A stretch of 64,000 nucleotides of DNA from Methanobacterium_C sp963845285 (GTDB lineage Archaea; Methanobacteriota; Methanobacteria; Methanobacteriales; Methanobacteriaceae), in contig CAWJRO010000018.1 in the NCBI GenBank assembly GCA_963845285.1, positions 124,001 through 188,000 on the forward strand. Direction: 5' to 3'. A model generated the notes under the pieces. It saw only the letters and a list, made by a program, of their open reading frames with translations. It was not told where the DNA came from and did no database searches. Positions 54,792 through 63,624 of this stretch are shown piece after piece. Within the stretch, counting starts at the first letter, position 1. Each line of letters starts with the position of its first letter. The translations under genes were made by a program, and so were the position numbers.

Positions 54792-55476
54792 CCACAATAT
54801 TTCCAAAAAAAATGAAAATATAATTGAAATTAAAAACCTTAAAAAAAGTTACGACAAGGGGAAAATAAAAGCCTTAAACGGCATTGACCTTGAAATAAAA
54901 GATGGAGAATTTATATCCATAATGGGGCCTTCAGGCTCTGGAAAATCAACTCTCCTCAACATGCTCGGGGCACTGGATACTGCAGATGAAGGTTCAATTA
55001 GCGTGGCAGGCATCGATCTTATGAAAACAAAAAAACTCGATGAATTCCGATCGAAAAAGATAGGATTCATCTTCCAATTCCACAACTTGATCCCCAACCT
55101 TAGCGTAGTTGAAAATGTGGAAATTCCCATGTACGAAACCAAAACATCAAGCAAAGATATGAGAACAAGGGCACTCGAGCTTCTAGACGATGTCAACCTG
55201 AGTCACAGGGTAGACCAAAAACCCAACACACTTTCTGGTGGAGAAAGACAAAGAGTAGCCATAGCACGAGCTTTGGTGAACAAACCATCCATAATCCTGG
55301 CAGACGAACCTACAGGATCTCTGGATTCTAAAACTGGGGATGTGATATTGAAACTCTTGAAAGAGCTCCAACAAAAAGAAAACGTAACTTTAATAATGGT
55401 AACGCACGAGTTGGATGTTGCAAAAAGGGCTGAAAGAATCGTAACTGTGCTCGATGGAAAACTATCAGAAAATTGA
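54784..55476 (+). CDS. ABC transporter ATPase (MacB/LolD type)
   Basis: A 230-residue nucleotide-binding subunit: Walker A GPSGSGKSTLLN, Q-loop FIFQFHNLIPNL, signature LSGGERQRVAIARAL, Walker B IILADEPTGSLD and H-loop MVTHELD are all present. It overlaps and partners the permease upstream. No accessory adaptor or substrate gene is adjacent. Confidence 0.92.
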   Translation: MSNHNISKKNENIIEIKNLKKSYDKGKIKALNGIDLEIKDGEFISIMGPSGSGKSTLLNMLGALDTADEGSISVAGIDLMKTKKLDEFRSKKIGFIFQFHNLIPNLSVVENVEIPMYETKTSSKDMRTRALELLDDVNLSHRVDQKPNTLSGGERQRVAIARALVNKPSIILADEPTGSLDSKTGDVILKLLKELQQKENVTLIMVTHELDVAKRAERIVTVLDGKLSEN

Positions 55477-55970
55477 TGAACTAAAAACTAATTAAACTTT
55501 TTTTTACATTTTTTATTTTAAGATGCACTTGCATGGAAAAATTAGTAAGTAATTCAGTCCCATTTTAAAAAAAATTATAACTAAAATATTTTCTTCATCA
55601 AGTATAGTTAATAACGTAACTTATTAAACTTTTGGAACGGATAAACTCCAATAAAGTGCTCTTGATCATATTCAAATCATTTTTCCTGATTTTTGGAAAA
55701 AATTAGTATAAAAACTTGGTTATTAACTATATTTTATATTATTGTGGTTACTTTGAGTCTTGAATATTCCTTTGAAAAATTATTTATTTCATTGAGGCTG
55801 TCCCATAATTACTTTTGACATGTATAATTTTGCTTATTTTTAGATTTAAAGCTTTATTTATCCTTATTTTTTTGCAAATTCTGAACTATGAGACAGCCTC
55901 TCATTATAATAAAAAACTACTTAGAAAACAATTATTATAAATTTGGATTTAAAGAGTTGGATGTGGTAAA
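55477..55970. other. Spacer with MITE-A copy
   Basis: 494 bp without an ORF between the ABC ATPase and the tautomerase-like gene. It includes MITE-A copy 9. The tautomerase promoter lies downstream of the element. Confidence 0.6.
55794..55900 (-). mobile_element. MITE-A copy 9 with TCATT target duplication
   Basis: A 107-bp reverse-oriented copy (GAGGCTGTCCCATAATTAC / CTATGAGACAGCCTC) flanked by TCATT at 55789-55793 and 55901-55905, the clearest target duplication in the window. Confidence 0.9.
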
Positions 55971-56177
55971 ATGCCTATGGTTCAAATAAATGTCTGGAAA
56001 GGTTTTGAACAAGAAAAGATAGATTATTTAATTAAAAATATAACTAAAGTGTTTGTAGAGGTGGATGTTCCGGCACAAGCTGTGGAAATCTTAGTACATG
56101 AAGTTCCAAAATCTCATTGGGGAGTTGGTGGAGAATCATGTTCAGTAAAATTTAAGGATATAGGTCCTAAGGAATAA
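55971..56177 (+). CDS. 4-oxalocrotonate tautomerase-like protein
   Basis: A 68-residue protein of the tautomerase superfamily. The start Met-Pro-Met-Val-Gln-Ile leaves a proline at position 1 after Met removal, the catalytic base of the family. The pattern NVWKGFEQEKIDYLIKNITK (beta-alpha) and a C-terminal WGVGGESCS hairpin fit. GGATGTGG precedes the ATG. Its physiological substrate is unknown and no catabolic partner lies nearby. Confidence 0.8.
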   Translation: MPMVQINVWKGFEQEKIDYLIKNITKVFVEVDVPAQAVEILVHEVPKSHWGVGGESCSVKFKDIGPKE

Positions 56178-56614
56178 TATTTTAAGGTGGTAACAATAAA
56201 ATGAGTTGTATTAACTTACCATAATTTTTATTTTTTTAATTCAAGGGATTTTAAGGATAAGTTTTAACATATCTTATATTAATTCCACATTCACATTTTA
56301 GATATCTTCGGCTTCTAGATTAACAATACTTTCAAATCTTACAGTAACCTCACTATTTTAACATGTTCAAATTAGGATGTATGTTTTGTATTACCTTTTA
56401 CTTTATTAATTGTGCTTAGTTTTATATTAAAATCAATTATTTTACTTCCTTTTACTTTTATTCTATTAATTTTTCTTAATTTTATTTTTAATTTGTTTTA
56501 TAATAGTAAATCTCCAATTGTTAATTTTTTAAATCCATTATCTTAGATTATAAACGCAAATTATATAAAAGTCACAATTCAACATCCACTTAAGAAGGTA
56601 AGCATGGTGTTGAA
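56178..56614. other. AT-rich spacer
   Basis: 437 bp. A good ribosome site and ATG at 56202 open only seven codons (MSCINLP, then stop), so no gene is called. The rest is T-rich with a possible promoter near 56560. Confidence 0.5.
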
Positions 56615-57547
56615 ATGAGTCTCATAATAACTTATATCGGAAGCAAAGGATGCGTAATGATCGCTGATAAGCGAAGAATCGGCTTTTTTGGAGAAGAAAA
56701 AACTCGAGAAAAACTGGAAGAAGAACTCTACTCTGGAGCAATTAAAACAGATGAAGAACTATTAAAAAAAGCATCATCCCTTGGAATAACCCTTAAAATA
56801 ACAGATGATGCAGAGAAGATCAGGGAAATAGGGGATATTGTTGTTGGAGAAGTGAGATTCAAAACACCCTTTGAAACAAAAAGGAAAAGAATTTACGGGA
56901 CAACCGGGGCTTATAATGTAGTAGAACTCTTTGGGTCTGAAATAAAACGGATAAAAACTGGAGAAAGTGCTATAGTAGTCTTTGGAAACAAAGTAACCAA
57001 AGAAATTGCAAACAAATACATACAAAAGCACTGGAAAAAGAAAACCAGTCTTAAGGATATAGGGAAAATATTTAAAGCAGCTATGGGGGAAGTGGCCGTA
57101 AAAACTCCGTCTGTGAGTCAAAAATGTGATTTATTTATAAAACACACAGATATGGATAAAAAACAGGCAAAAGAACTTCTTAGAACCACCATACTCTCTG
57201 ATGTTAAGGACCTTAAAAAATGGCGTGAAAGTTTAACTGAGGAAATGGTGAAAACTGCCGATGCAATTAACGTGGTATCAAAGATAATTGACCACGGTGA
57301 AGTTGGGAAGGTCACAAATGTTCAGGAAAAGGAAGTTGAAGTAACCCTGAAAAAGGGTGTTGAAGCACTTGATTTAAACTTTAACTTGCTTGCAAAACCC
57401 GGAGATATTATTAGAATGGAAATTGAGGATGTTTTTAAAGTTAAAATTGGAGATAAAGTAATTATAAATAATGAAACCCTTTGTATCAAAAGGACAAAAG
57501 GTAATTTGAATTGCAATGTTATGTTATGTAAAGCTGATAAAAACTAA
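56615..57547 (+). CDS. DUF2121 methanogen protein (proteasome-like fold suspected)
   Basis: A 310-residue protein found in methanogens. The N-terminal strand pair SLIITYIGSKGCVMIADKRR resembles the start of proteasome beta-type Ntn hydrolases, but the usual N-terminal Thr is absent, so activity is doubtful. A charged helical middle (about 170-230) precedes a small beta-barrel end (KPGDIIRMEIEDVFKVKIGDKVII). The role is unknown. It stands alone, upstream of the frameshifted MBL gene. Confidence 0.7.
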   Translation: MSLIITYIGSKGCVMIADKRRIGFFGEEKTREKLEEELYSGAIKTDEELLKKASSLGITLKITDDAEKIREIGDIVVGEVRFKTPFETKRKRIYGTTGAYNVVELFGSEIKRIKTGESAIVVFGNKVTKEIANKYIQKHWKKKTSLKDIGKIFKAAMGEVAVKTPSVSQKCDLFIKHTDMDKKQAKELLRTTILSDVKDLKKWRESLTEEMVKTADAINVVSKIIDHGEVGKVTNVQEKEVEVTLKKGVEALDLNFNLLAKPGDIIRMEIEDVFKVKIGDKVIINNETLCIKRTKGNLNCNVMLCKADKN

Positions 57548-57613
57548 TTTAATGAATGCTTGATATCAATTTAAACCAAACATGTACTAAAATAAAAAAA
57601 AATATTTATCTAA

Positions 57614-57720
57614 GAGACTGTCTCATAGTTTAGAATTTGCAAAAAAATAAGAGTAAATAGAGATTTAAATTCAAAAATAATGAAAATTATATGAGTAACA
57701 AATAATCATGAGACAGCTTC
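57614..57720 (+). mobile_element. MITE-A copy 10
   Basis: A 107-bp copy with ends GAGACTGTCTCATAG / CATGAGACAGCTTC. It ends 43 bases before the MBL-hydrolase start codon and has a TATA-like AAATTATATGAG inside, as in copy 3. Confidence 0.85.
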
Positions 57721-57763
57721 TAAAATGAAAAACATATTTATTTAAAATAAAAAAGGTGACAAA

Positions 57764-58565
57764 ATGCAATTAACATTTTTAGGAAGTGGTGGCGGACGCT
57801 TTCGCGACCATAACCCAGAAGAGGATGACGGGTGGATTTAGAATAGATGGAATTGACGGTAAAAACATCCATTTGGATCCAGGTCCTGGAGCTTTAGTTA
57901 GAAGTTACCAGTTCGGTTTAAATCCCATGAATTTGGACTGTGTTATGGTTTCTCATTCACATACAGACCATTACTCAGATGCAGAAGTGCTTCTTGAGGC
58001 CATAACACGGGGAATGACCCGTAGAAAAGGTACAATTATTGGAAGTACGAGTGTGATCAAAGGATACGAAAGATGGGGGCCATGTATATCACAATACCAC
58101 CTCAGCAAGCCTGAAGTTGTGGTAATGGAAGCGGGTGATGAAAAAAACCTGGGAAAAATTGGTATAAAAGCAACTAAAACCATTCACGGAGACCCTAAGG
58201 GTATTGGATTCCAGTTCAAATACGAAAATTTCACCCTGTCCTACACATCTGATACAGAGTACTTTGAAGATCTTTACAAAGAACATAAAGGTGCAGATGT
58301 GCTCATAGCAAGTGTTATAAGGGCTGATGGTGAAAGGATAAGGGGACACATGTGTGCTGATGATTTTGAGATGCTTGTAGATAAAGTTTCACCTAAACTA
58401 GCTATAATGACACACCTTGGTATGAAATTCATAACCGACAATCCCGAAGGAGAGGCTCTGAGAATAAGTGAAAATACTGGTATCAAAACTCTGGCGGCTC
58501 GAGACGGTATGGGTATTAATCTGGATGATTTTATGGCAAAACAACAGACTCTTGATGAGTTTTAA
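57764..58565 (+). pseudogene. MBL-fold hydrolase with a frameshift at codon 13
   Basis: The ATG at 57764 with GGTGA upstream starts MQLTFLGSGGGRF, the first strand and loop of a metallo-beta-lactamase fold, but one extra base near 57801-57804 (TTTCGCG) throws it out of frame. The adjacent frame (ATITQKRMTGGFRID) then runs intact to 58565 with the metal site SHSHTDHYSD and further ligands (TSDTEYF, MTHLG). If translated only from an internal GTG at 57786 the first strand would be replaced. Relatives are archaeal metal-dependent hydrolases of unknown substrate. A sequence error is possible. Confidence 0.75.
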
Positions 58566-58749
58566 TCTGAAAAACTATTTTAATCAATAATTTGTCCATT
58601 TATCTCTTTTTTAGATTGATTTTTAATTTATTAATCAAGTAATTTATTAACTAAATAAGTAATGAAGTAATTGAATGACATTTGTAAAGGGAATAGCTAC
58701 AGTTAACTTTAAATCTAATTAAACAAAAAAAGATTAATCAACACTTCTT

Positions 58750-58826
<77 letters not shown>

Positions 58827-58844
58827 TATTTTTTTTATATTATC

Positions 58845-58951
58845 GAGGCTGACCCATAATTATTCATAACACATATAATTTTGCTTATTTTTGAATTTGA
58901 AGCGTTGATTATCCTTATTTTTTTGTAGATTTTGGATTATGGGTCAGCCTC
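58845..58951 (-). mobile_element. MITE-A copy 11 with compensated ends
   Basis: A 107-bp copy whose ends are perfectly complementary over 16 bp (GAGGCTGACCCATAAT / ATTATGGGTCAGCCTC), although both differ from the family's GTCTC/GAGAC. It is flanked by TATC (58841-58844 and 58952-58955). Confidence 0.88.
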
Positions 58952-58996
58952 TATCTATCTAAAATGACTTATTTCATAATTTTATTTTATAATAAT

Positions 58997-59103
58997 GAAG
59001 CTGTCTCATGATTACTTTTAACACATGTAATTTTACTCATTTTTGAATTTAAAGCTTTATTTATCCTTATTTTTTTACAAATTTTGAACTGTGAGACATC
59101 CTC
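58997..59103 (-). mobile_element. MITE-A copy 12
   Basis: A 107-bp copy with ends GAAGCTGTCTCATGATTAC / CTGTGAGACATCCTC, closest in sequence to copy 1. Flanks repeat AATAAT on both sides. Confidence 0.85.
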
Positions 59104-59183
59104 AATAATTCAAAATTCAGTAATATGACTAAGAAATAGTTAATCCCATAATTTGTTTTATTGATCCTTATTTACTTAATATC

Positions 59184-59339
59184 TCAACCAACTGCATTTA
59201 TATCAGTAAAAATAAATTTTCCACCGCACTTGCAAGTATCAACGAAATCTCCGATGGAATAAGGTGGTCTTTTCCCTTGCAGTTCATAACTTCTTTCTTC
59301 TGCGCATTCATCAAATTTTGCCACAACGATCCAGTCCAT
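59184..59339 (-). CDS. Small 51-aa protein with CxC motif
   Basis: A short gene on the minus strand: ATG at 59339 with GAGGAT upstream, 51 codons, stop at 59184-59186. The product starts MDWIVVAKFDECAEERSYEL and has IGDFVDTCKCGGKFIFTD near the end, with one cysteine early and a CKC pair later, so it could bind a metal. Codon use and the ribosome site look real. It lies downstream of aroC in the same direction, 180 bases away. Family unknown. Confidence 0.65.
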   Translation of the reverse strand: MDWIVVAKFDECAEERSYELQGKRPPYSIGDFVDTCKCGGKFIFTDINAVG

Positions 59340-59522
59340 TTTATCATCCTCACAAATTTTTCAATTTTTAAGGAACTAAAATTTTATTCAATTTATTCAA
59401 TTTATATCCATACCAGAGGCATTGATTAAATCTATGAAATTTATCCTAGATTCTGAATATAGATTCTGAATATAATTATGAATTAATTTTCATGAATTAA
59501 TTTTTAAGTTATAAACTTTAAT

Positions 59523-60683
59523 TTAAATGGATAATCTGCAGGGATTGATAAAACCGCCCCTTATAAGATGATCAGCAATTGTTATGGCCATCACGGCTTC
59601 AGCAACTATTGTAACCCTGGGACAGATACATGGATCGTGCCGTCCCTTGATTTCGATTTCAGCGTCTTCCATATCCTTCATATTAACTGTTTTTTGAAGT
59701 TTTGATATAGATGGTGTTGGTTTCACAGCAATTCTGGCAATAATGGGCATACCATTGGATATACCACCTAATATTCCTCCAGCCCGGTTTGTTTTTGTTT
59801 TAACATTGTTATCCTTGATGTAAAACTCATCGTTCATCTGGGAACCTGAAAGTTCTGCAGATCGGAAGCCTTCCCCTATCTCAACACCTTTAACTGAACC
59901 TATTCCCATCAAGACCTTGGCAATATCTGCATCAAGCTTGTCAAATACTGGTTCACCAAGACCTGAAGGTATGTTTAAGACAAGTGTTTCAACGATACCA
60001 CCAACTGAATCTCCCTTCTCTTTCAGGTTTAGAATTAAATTTTCCATTTTTTCTGCAGCTTCAAGATCGGCACATCGAACTGGATTTTTTTTGATGTTCC
60101 TCTTTATCTCATTAAATTCATTCATTTCATCAGAATTTTTATTGAAATCATTTAGTTCATTAGAATTTATCCTGCTGAAATCAATTTTCTGAGCTTTTAT
60201 ATTTCCTACCTGAGTTACATGGGCCAACACTTCTATTTTCAATGTTTTAAGAAGCTTTTTTGCAACTGCGCCTCCGATGACGTGGCCTATTGTAACACGA
60301 CCGCTTCCCCTACCTCCTCCACGGTAGTCATAATGGTCGTATCGGGCTTTCCATGTGTAATCCCCGTGCCCTGGTCTTGGTGTATTTTTTAATGACTCGT
60401 AAGCTGATGATTTCATGTCACTGTTTTGAGCCACAGCTGCTATGGGTGTTCCATCTGTTTTACCCTGAAATATGCCAGATAAAATCTTAACCTGGTCTTT
60501 TTCGCTTCGGGGAGTTGTTATCTTACTTGTACCGGGTCTTCTTTTATCCAGTTCTGCCTGAATATCTTCTTTTGAAAGCTCGAGGCCTGCAGGACACCCA
60601 TCAACAACGGCTCCCAGGGCGGTACCGTGGCTTGAACCGAAGGTTGTAACATTAAACATTTCACCAATCTTATTTCCTGACAT
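59523..60683 (-). CDS. aroC: Chorismate synthase
   Basis: The last shikimate-pathway enzyme, which converts EPSP to chorismate with reduced FMN. Signatures are GSSHGTALGAVVDGCPAG, RRPGTSKITTPRSEKD, RPGHGDYTWKARYDHYDYRGGGRGSGR and the terminal RHDPCICPR. A low-complexity Asn-rich stretch (about residues 168-195, NSNELNDFNKNSDEMNEFNE) is inserted in the middle and explains its 386-aa length. It is preceded by a good promoter-sized spacer. Confidence 0.93.
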   Translation of the reverse strand: MSGNKIGEMFNVTTFGSSHGTALGAVVDGCPAGLELSKEDIQAELDKRRPGTSKITTPRSEKDQVKILSGIFQGKTDGTPIAAVAQNSDMKSSAYESLKNTPRPGHGDYTWKARYDHYDYRGGGRGSGRVTIGHVIGGAVAKKLLKTLKIEVLAHVTQVGNIKAQKIDFSRINSNELNDFNKNSDEMNEFNEIKRNIKKNPVRCADLEAAEKMENLILNLKEKGDSVGGIVETLVLNIPSGLGEPVFDKLDADIAKVLMGIGSVKGVEIGEGFRSAELSGSQMNDEFYIKDNNVKTKTNRAGGILGGISNGMPIIARIAVKPTPSISKLQKTVNMKDMEDAEIEIKGRHDPCICPRVTIVAEAVMAITIADHLIRGGFINPCRLSI

Positions 60684-60853
60684 GGATTCACATCCTTAAA
60701 TAAATAATTTTTAATTAATTGAAATTTGTAACTCGTTTGAAATAGATTTAAGATTTAAATTTCTGGATTGCATATTTAATATCTAAATTTACCTTTATTA
60801 ATTTAGCTAACAAAAATTAGTAGACCAAAGTTTTGATTGTATTCAAGCAAACT

Positions 60854-61300
60854 CTATATCCTCACTATAAATGCAGTCTTTTCTCCCCTATTAAATCCTG
60901 CTTTTTCATAAAATCTTAATGTACTCTCATCTTTTTGGCTTGTCATCAACATTACTTTGTAACAGTTATTTTTTTGAGCTATTTCTACTGCTTTTTTTAA
61001 AATTGCAGTTCCATATCCTTTTTTTCTATAATCTGGGTGAGTAACAACATTTTCTATTAATCCATATGATCTGGCTGACCTTGTTATATTCTTAATTATG
61101 GCCAGGTTGCATGATGAAACAAGCATTTCATCCTCTTCAATTACTAAATAAAAGTGATTAAGATCAGAAAGTATTTCGTTCCAATGTCCTTTCAGGGCTT
61201 TATTTATTTCTAATTTAGGATCATCTGGAACTAGATACTCATAAAGCGACAGAAGTTTTTCTAATTCATTATACTTTATTAAACGTACCTTCTCAATCAT
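60854..61300 (-). CDS. GNAT-family N-acetyltransferase
   Basis: A 148-residue acetyl-CoA-dependent transferase. The acetyl-CoA loop is HPDYRKKGYGTAIL (about 89-102), with the preceding strand IENVVTHP and a final FYEKAGFNRGEKTAFI. The acceptor is unknown. The gene is monocistronic and divergent from the DNA glycosylase gene at 61592. Confidence 0.85.
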   Translation of the reverse strand: MIEKVRLIKYNELEKLLSLYEYLVPDDPKLEINKALKGHWNEILSDLNHFYLVIEEDEMLVSSCNLAIIKNITRSARSYGLIENVVTHPDYRKKGYGTAILKKAVEIAQKNNCYKVMLMTSQKDESTLRFYEKAGFNRGEKTAFIVRI

Positions 61301-61591
61301 ATAATCTCTCTATTACGGATTTTTTTGATCCTTGCATACAACGCAGGATTAATAGATAAATTTGATTATAAATTTTTCCAGATTTTATAACATTTCTTGT
61401 TAAATGCCTTCACAACAAAATCATTTTTTCAATCATTCTTCTTTAGAAGCGAACGGGATTTATATGGAGATATTAATAAGTTCAAATGAAGTTAACCCGG
61501 TTCAATTGTGTGTTTTTCAAATTCGTAAGATTCAATTCATAAACCTACCCTTATTTAAATAAATATATAATATTTCTTCCTATTTATTATT

Positions 61592-62293
61592 ATGACTGGG
61601 AAAACAGCAAAACAAATAGTAATAATATACAAGAAACTCTATGATCTCTACGGCCCGCAGGGATGGTGGCCATTAATGAGTCATGATGGCACAAACCCAA
61701 CAAAAACAGGTTCTGTAAAGGGATACCACCCTGAAAACTATGAATTACCTCAAAGTGAAGATGAAATTTATGAAATTATGCTGGGAGCCATTTTAACCCA
61801 GAACACTGCCTGGACATCTGCTGAACAGGCCCTGTTAAACTTGAAAAAATTAGATGTTATATTTCCTCAAAAACTTCTAAAAATTGATGATGACATCTTA
61901 AAAGAAGCCATAAGATGTGCAGGATTTTTAAATCAAAAGGCAGTTTACCTTAAAGAAATTACCAAGTTTTTCATATCATTGAATGGAAAAATCCCTGAAA
62001 GAAAAGAGTTGTTAGCAGTTAAAGGTGTGGGAAACGAAACTGTTGATTCAATTCTTCTTTATGCATTTAAAAAACCGGAATTTGTTATTGATGCTTACAC
62101 TAAAAGGATATTCTCACACTTGGGAATTGTAAAAGATAATGCAAATTACATGGATATAAAAAAGCTTTTTGAGTCCAGTTTACCTCGGGATACAACTGTG
62201 TACCAGGAATACCACGCCCTGATTGTGGAGCATGCAAAACATTACTATAAAAAGAAGCCTTATGGTGTGGGGGATCCTTTGAAAGATTTGTAG
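61592..62293 (+). CDS. HhH-GPD DNA glycosylase (endonuclease III-related)
   Basis: A 233-residue base-excision protein. The helix-hairpin-helix LLAVKGVGNETVDSILLYA (about 140-158) with the catalytic aspartate in FVIDAYTKRIFSH (about 166-178) defines the HhH-GPD fold, and GAILTQNTAW is the helix near the start. The C-terminus (HYYKKKPYGVGDPLKDL) lacks the four-cysteine 4Fe-4S loop of classic endonuclease III. It may be related to archaeal thymine or uracil-mismatch glycosylases. Confidence 0.82.
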   Translation: MTGKTAKQIVIIYKKLYDLYGPQGWWPLMSHDGTNPTKTGSVKGYHPENYELPQSEDEIYEIMLGAILTQNTAWTSAEQALLNLKKLDVIFPQKLLKIDDDILKEAIRCAGFLNQKAVYLKEITKFFISLNGKIPERKELLAVKGVGNETVDSILLYAFKKPEFVIDAYTKRIFSHLGIVKDNANYMDIKKLFESSLPRDTTVYQEYHALIVEHAKHYYKKKPYGVGDPLKDL

Positions 62294-62475
62294 GTTAGGA
62301 TCAACTCAAGAATCTGATTCTGTTAAAGTTGATTTTTGTTTTCTTGTTGAATATTTTTAAGTTATTTCTAATAATCCAAAACTACATATTTTTTAAGTTA
62401 TTTAAACCAATATTAAATAAAATAATATTTCACTATGAAATAATTATCCATTCAAATTTAGTTTTAGGTGATAAA

Positions 62476-63447
62476 ATGGAATTTCCAATTACAAGAATGC
62501 GAAGATTAAGGAAAACTCCCCAGATAAGAAATATATTACATGAAACAAAGTTAAATCCTGAAGACTTCATATACCCAATGTACGTAAAGGAGGGGCTGGC
62601 TGATGGGCATGCAGAACATATAAACACCATGCCTGGTCAGTACAGGTATTCTCTCAATGATGCTGTGGAAAAAGCCAGAGAACTTGAGGATATAGGATTA
62701 TCTTCCATAATGATCTTTGGACTGCCACTTGAAAAGGATGAAAAAGGTTCTCAAGCCTACAATAAGGACGGAATTGTTCAACAGGCTGTGCGCCGAATGA
62801 AAGATGAAACAGACCTTATTGTTATGACGGATGTATGCATGTGTCAGTACACATCCCATGGCCACTGTGGAATGGTTAAAGATGATAAAATCCTTAACGA
62901 TGAAAGCCTGAATTACATCTCAAAAATTGCTTTAAGTCATGCAGAAGCTGGAGCCGATGTTGTGGCACCTTCAGATATGATGGACGGTAGAGTTGGTGCT
63001 ATAAGGAAAACACTGGATTTGAATGGTTACTACGACACAATCATAATGGCTTACTCTGCAAAATATGCTTCTTCATTTTATGCCCCATTCAGGGAGGCAG
63101 CATCTTCTGCCCCGGGTTTTGGTGACAGGAAAACTTATCAAATGGATCCTTCAAACCTTTTGGAAGCTTTAAGGGAAGTTGAACTTGATATAGGGGAAGG
63201 TGCTGACATAGTGATGGTGAAACCTGCCATGCCTTACCTTGATGTTTTAAAAGCTGTTAAAGATGAATTTAAAATGCCTACAGCAGCTTATCAGGTAAGT
63301 GGTGAATATTCAATGTTAAAAGCTGGAATAGATGCAGGTTACATTACAGAAGATTCCATATATGAATCTATTTTATCCATAAAAAGGGCGGGTGCAGACC
63401 TTATAATCACGTACTTTGCACCTGAATTTTTAGAGGGGAAAATTTAG
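62476..63447 (+). CDS. hemB: Delta-aminolevulinic acid dehydratase
   Basis: Condenses two 5-aminolevulinates to porphobilinogen, on the way to F430, cobamides and siroheme. Starting at the ATG at 62476 (AGGTGAT upstream) it is 323 aa; the upstream extension in the same frame is low-complexity AT and not homologous. Family signs include the metal-cysteine region DVCMCQYTSHGHCG and active-site lysine contexts MAYSAKYASSFYAPFREA and MVKPAMPYLD. Confidence 0.93.
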   Translation: MEFPITRMRRLRKTPQIRNILHETKLNPEDFIYPMYVKEGLADGHAEHINTMPGQYRYSLNDAVEKARELEDIGLSSIMIFGLPLEKDEKGSQAYNKDGIVQQAVRRMKDETDLIVMTDVCMCQYTSHGHCGMVKDDKILNDESLNYISKIALSHAEAGADVVAPSDMMDGRVGAIRKTLDLNGYYDTIIMAYSAKYASSFYAPFREAASSAPGFGDRKTYQMDPSNLLEALREVELDIGEGADIVMVKPAMPYLDVLKAVKDEFKMPTAAYQVSGEYSMLKAGIDAGYITEDSIYESILSIKRAGADLIITYFAPEFLEGKI

Positions 63448-63624
63448 ATTTCAGTTATTAATTTGTATTTTTAATCAAAATGTGATTAATAATGGATTAA
63501 CTGAATGAATTCCCAATCTATTATCAATACCAAACCCAAATTTATTATAAATATCAGGTTAATTACTAAATCAGGTTATTATAATAAAATAAATTATTAA
63601 ATTTATAGAAAAGGAGAAATAAAA

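Larger units (their letters stand above)
58827..59183. other. Spacer holding two MITE-A copies
   Basis: 357 bp between tRNA-Thr and a small gene. Two reverse-oriented MITE-A elements stand 45 bp apart. No ORF. Confidence 0.65.

Noticed and set aside
56202..56225. Leader peptide of seven codons after the tautomerase gene
   Set aside because: A good ribosome site precedes the ATG, but the frame closes at once and no attenuator-like structure follows. It is more likely the stump of a lost gene.
62329..62475. N-terminal extension of HemB
   Set aside because: The stretch is Phe/Ile/Lys low-complexity from AT-rich DNA. The ATG at 62476 has AGGTGAT upstream and the protein then starts like its family.
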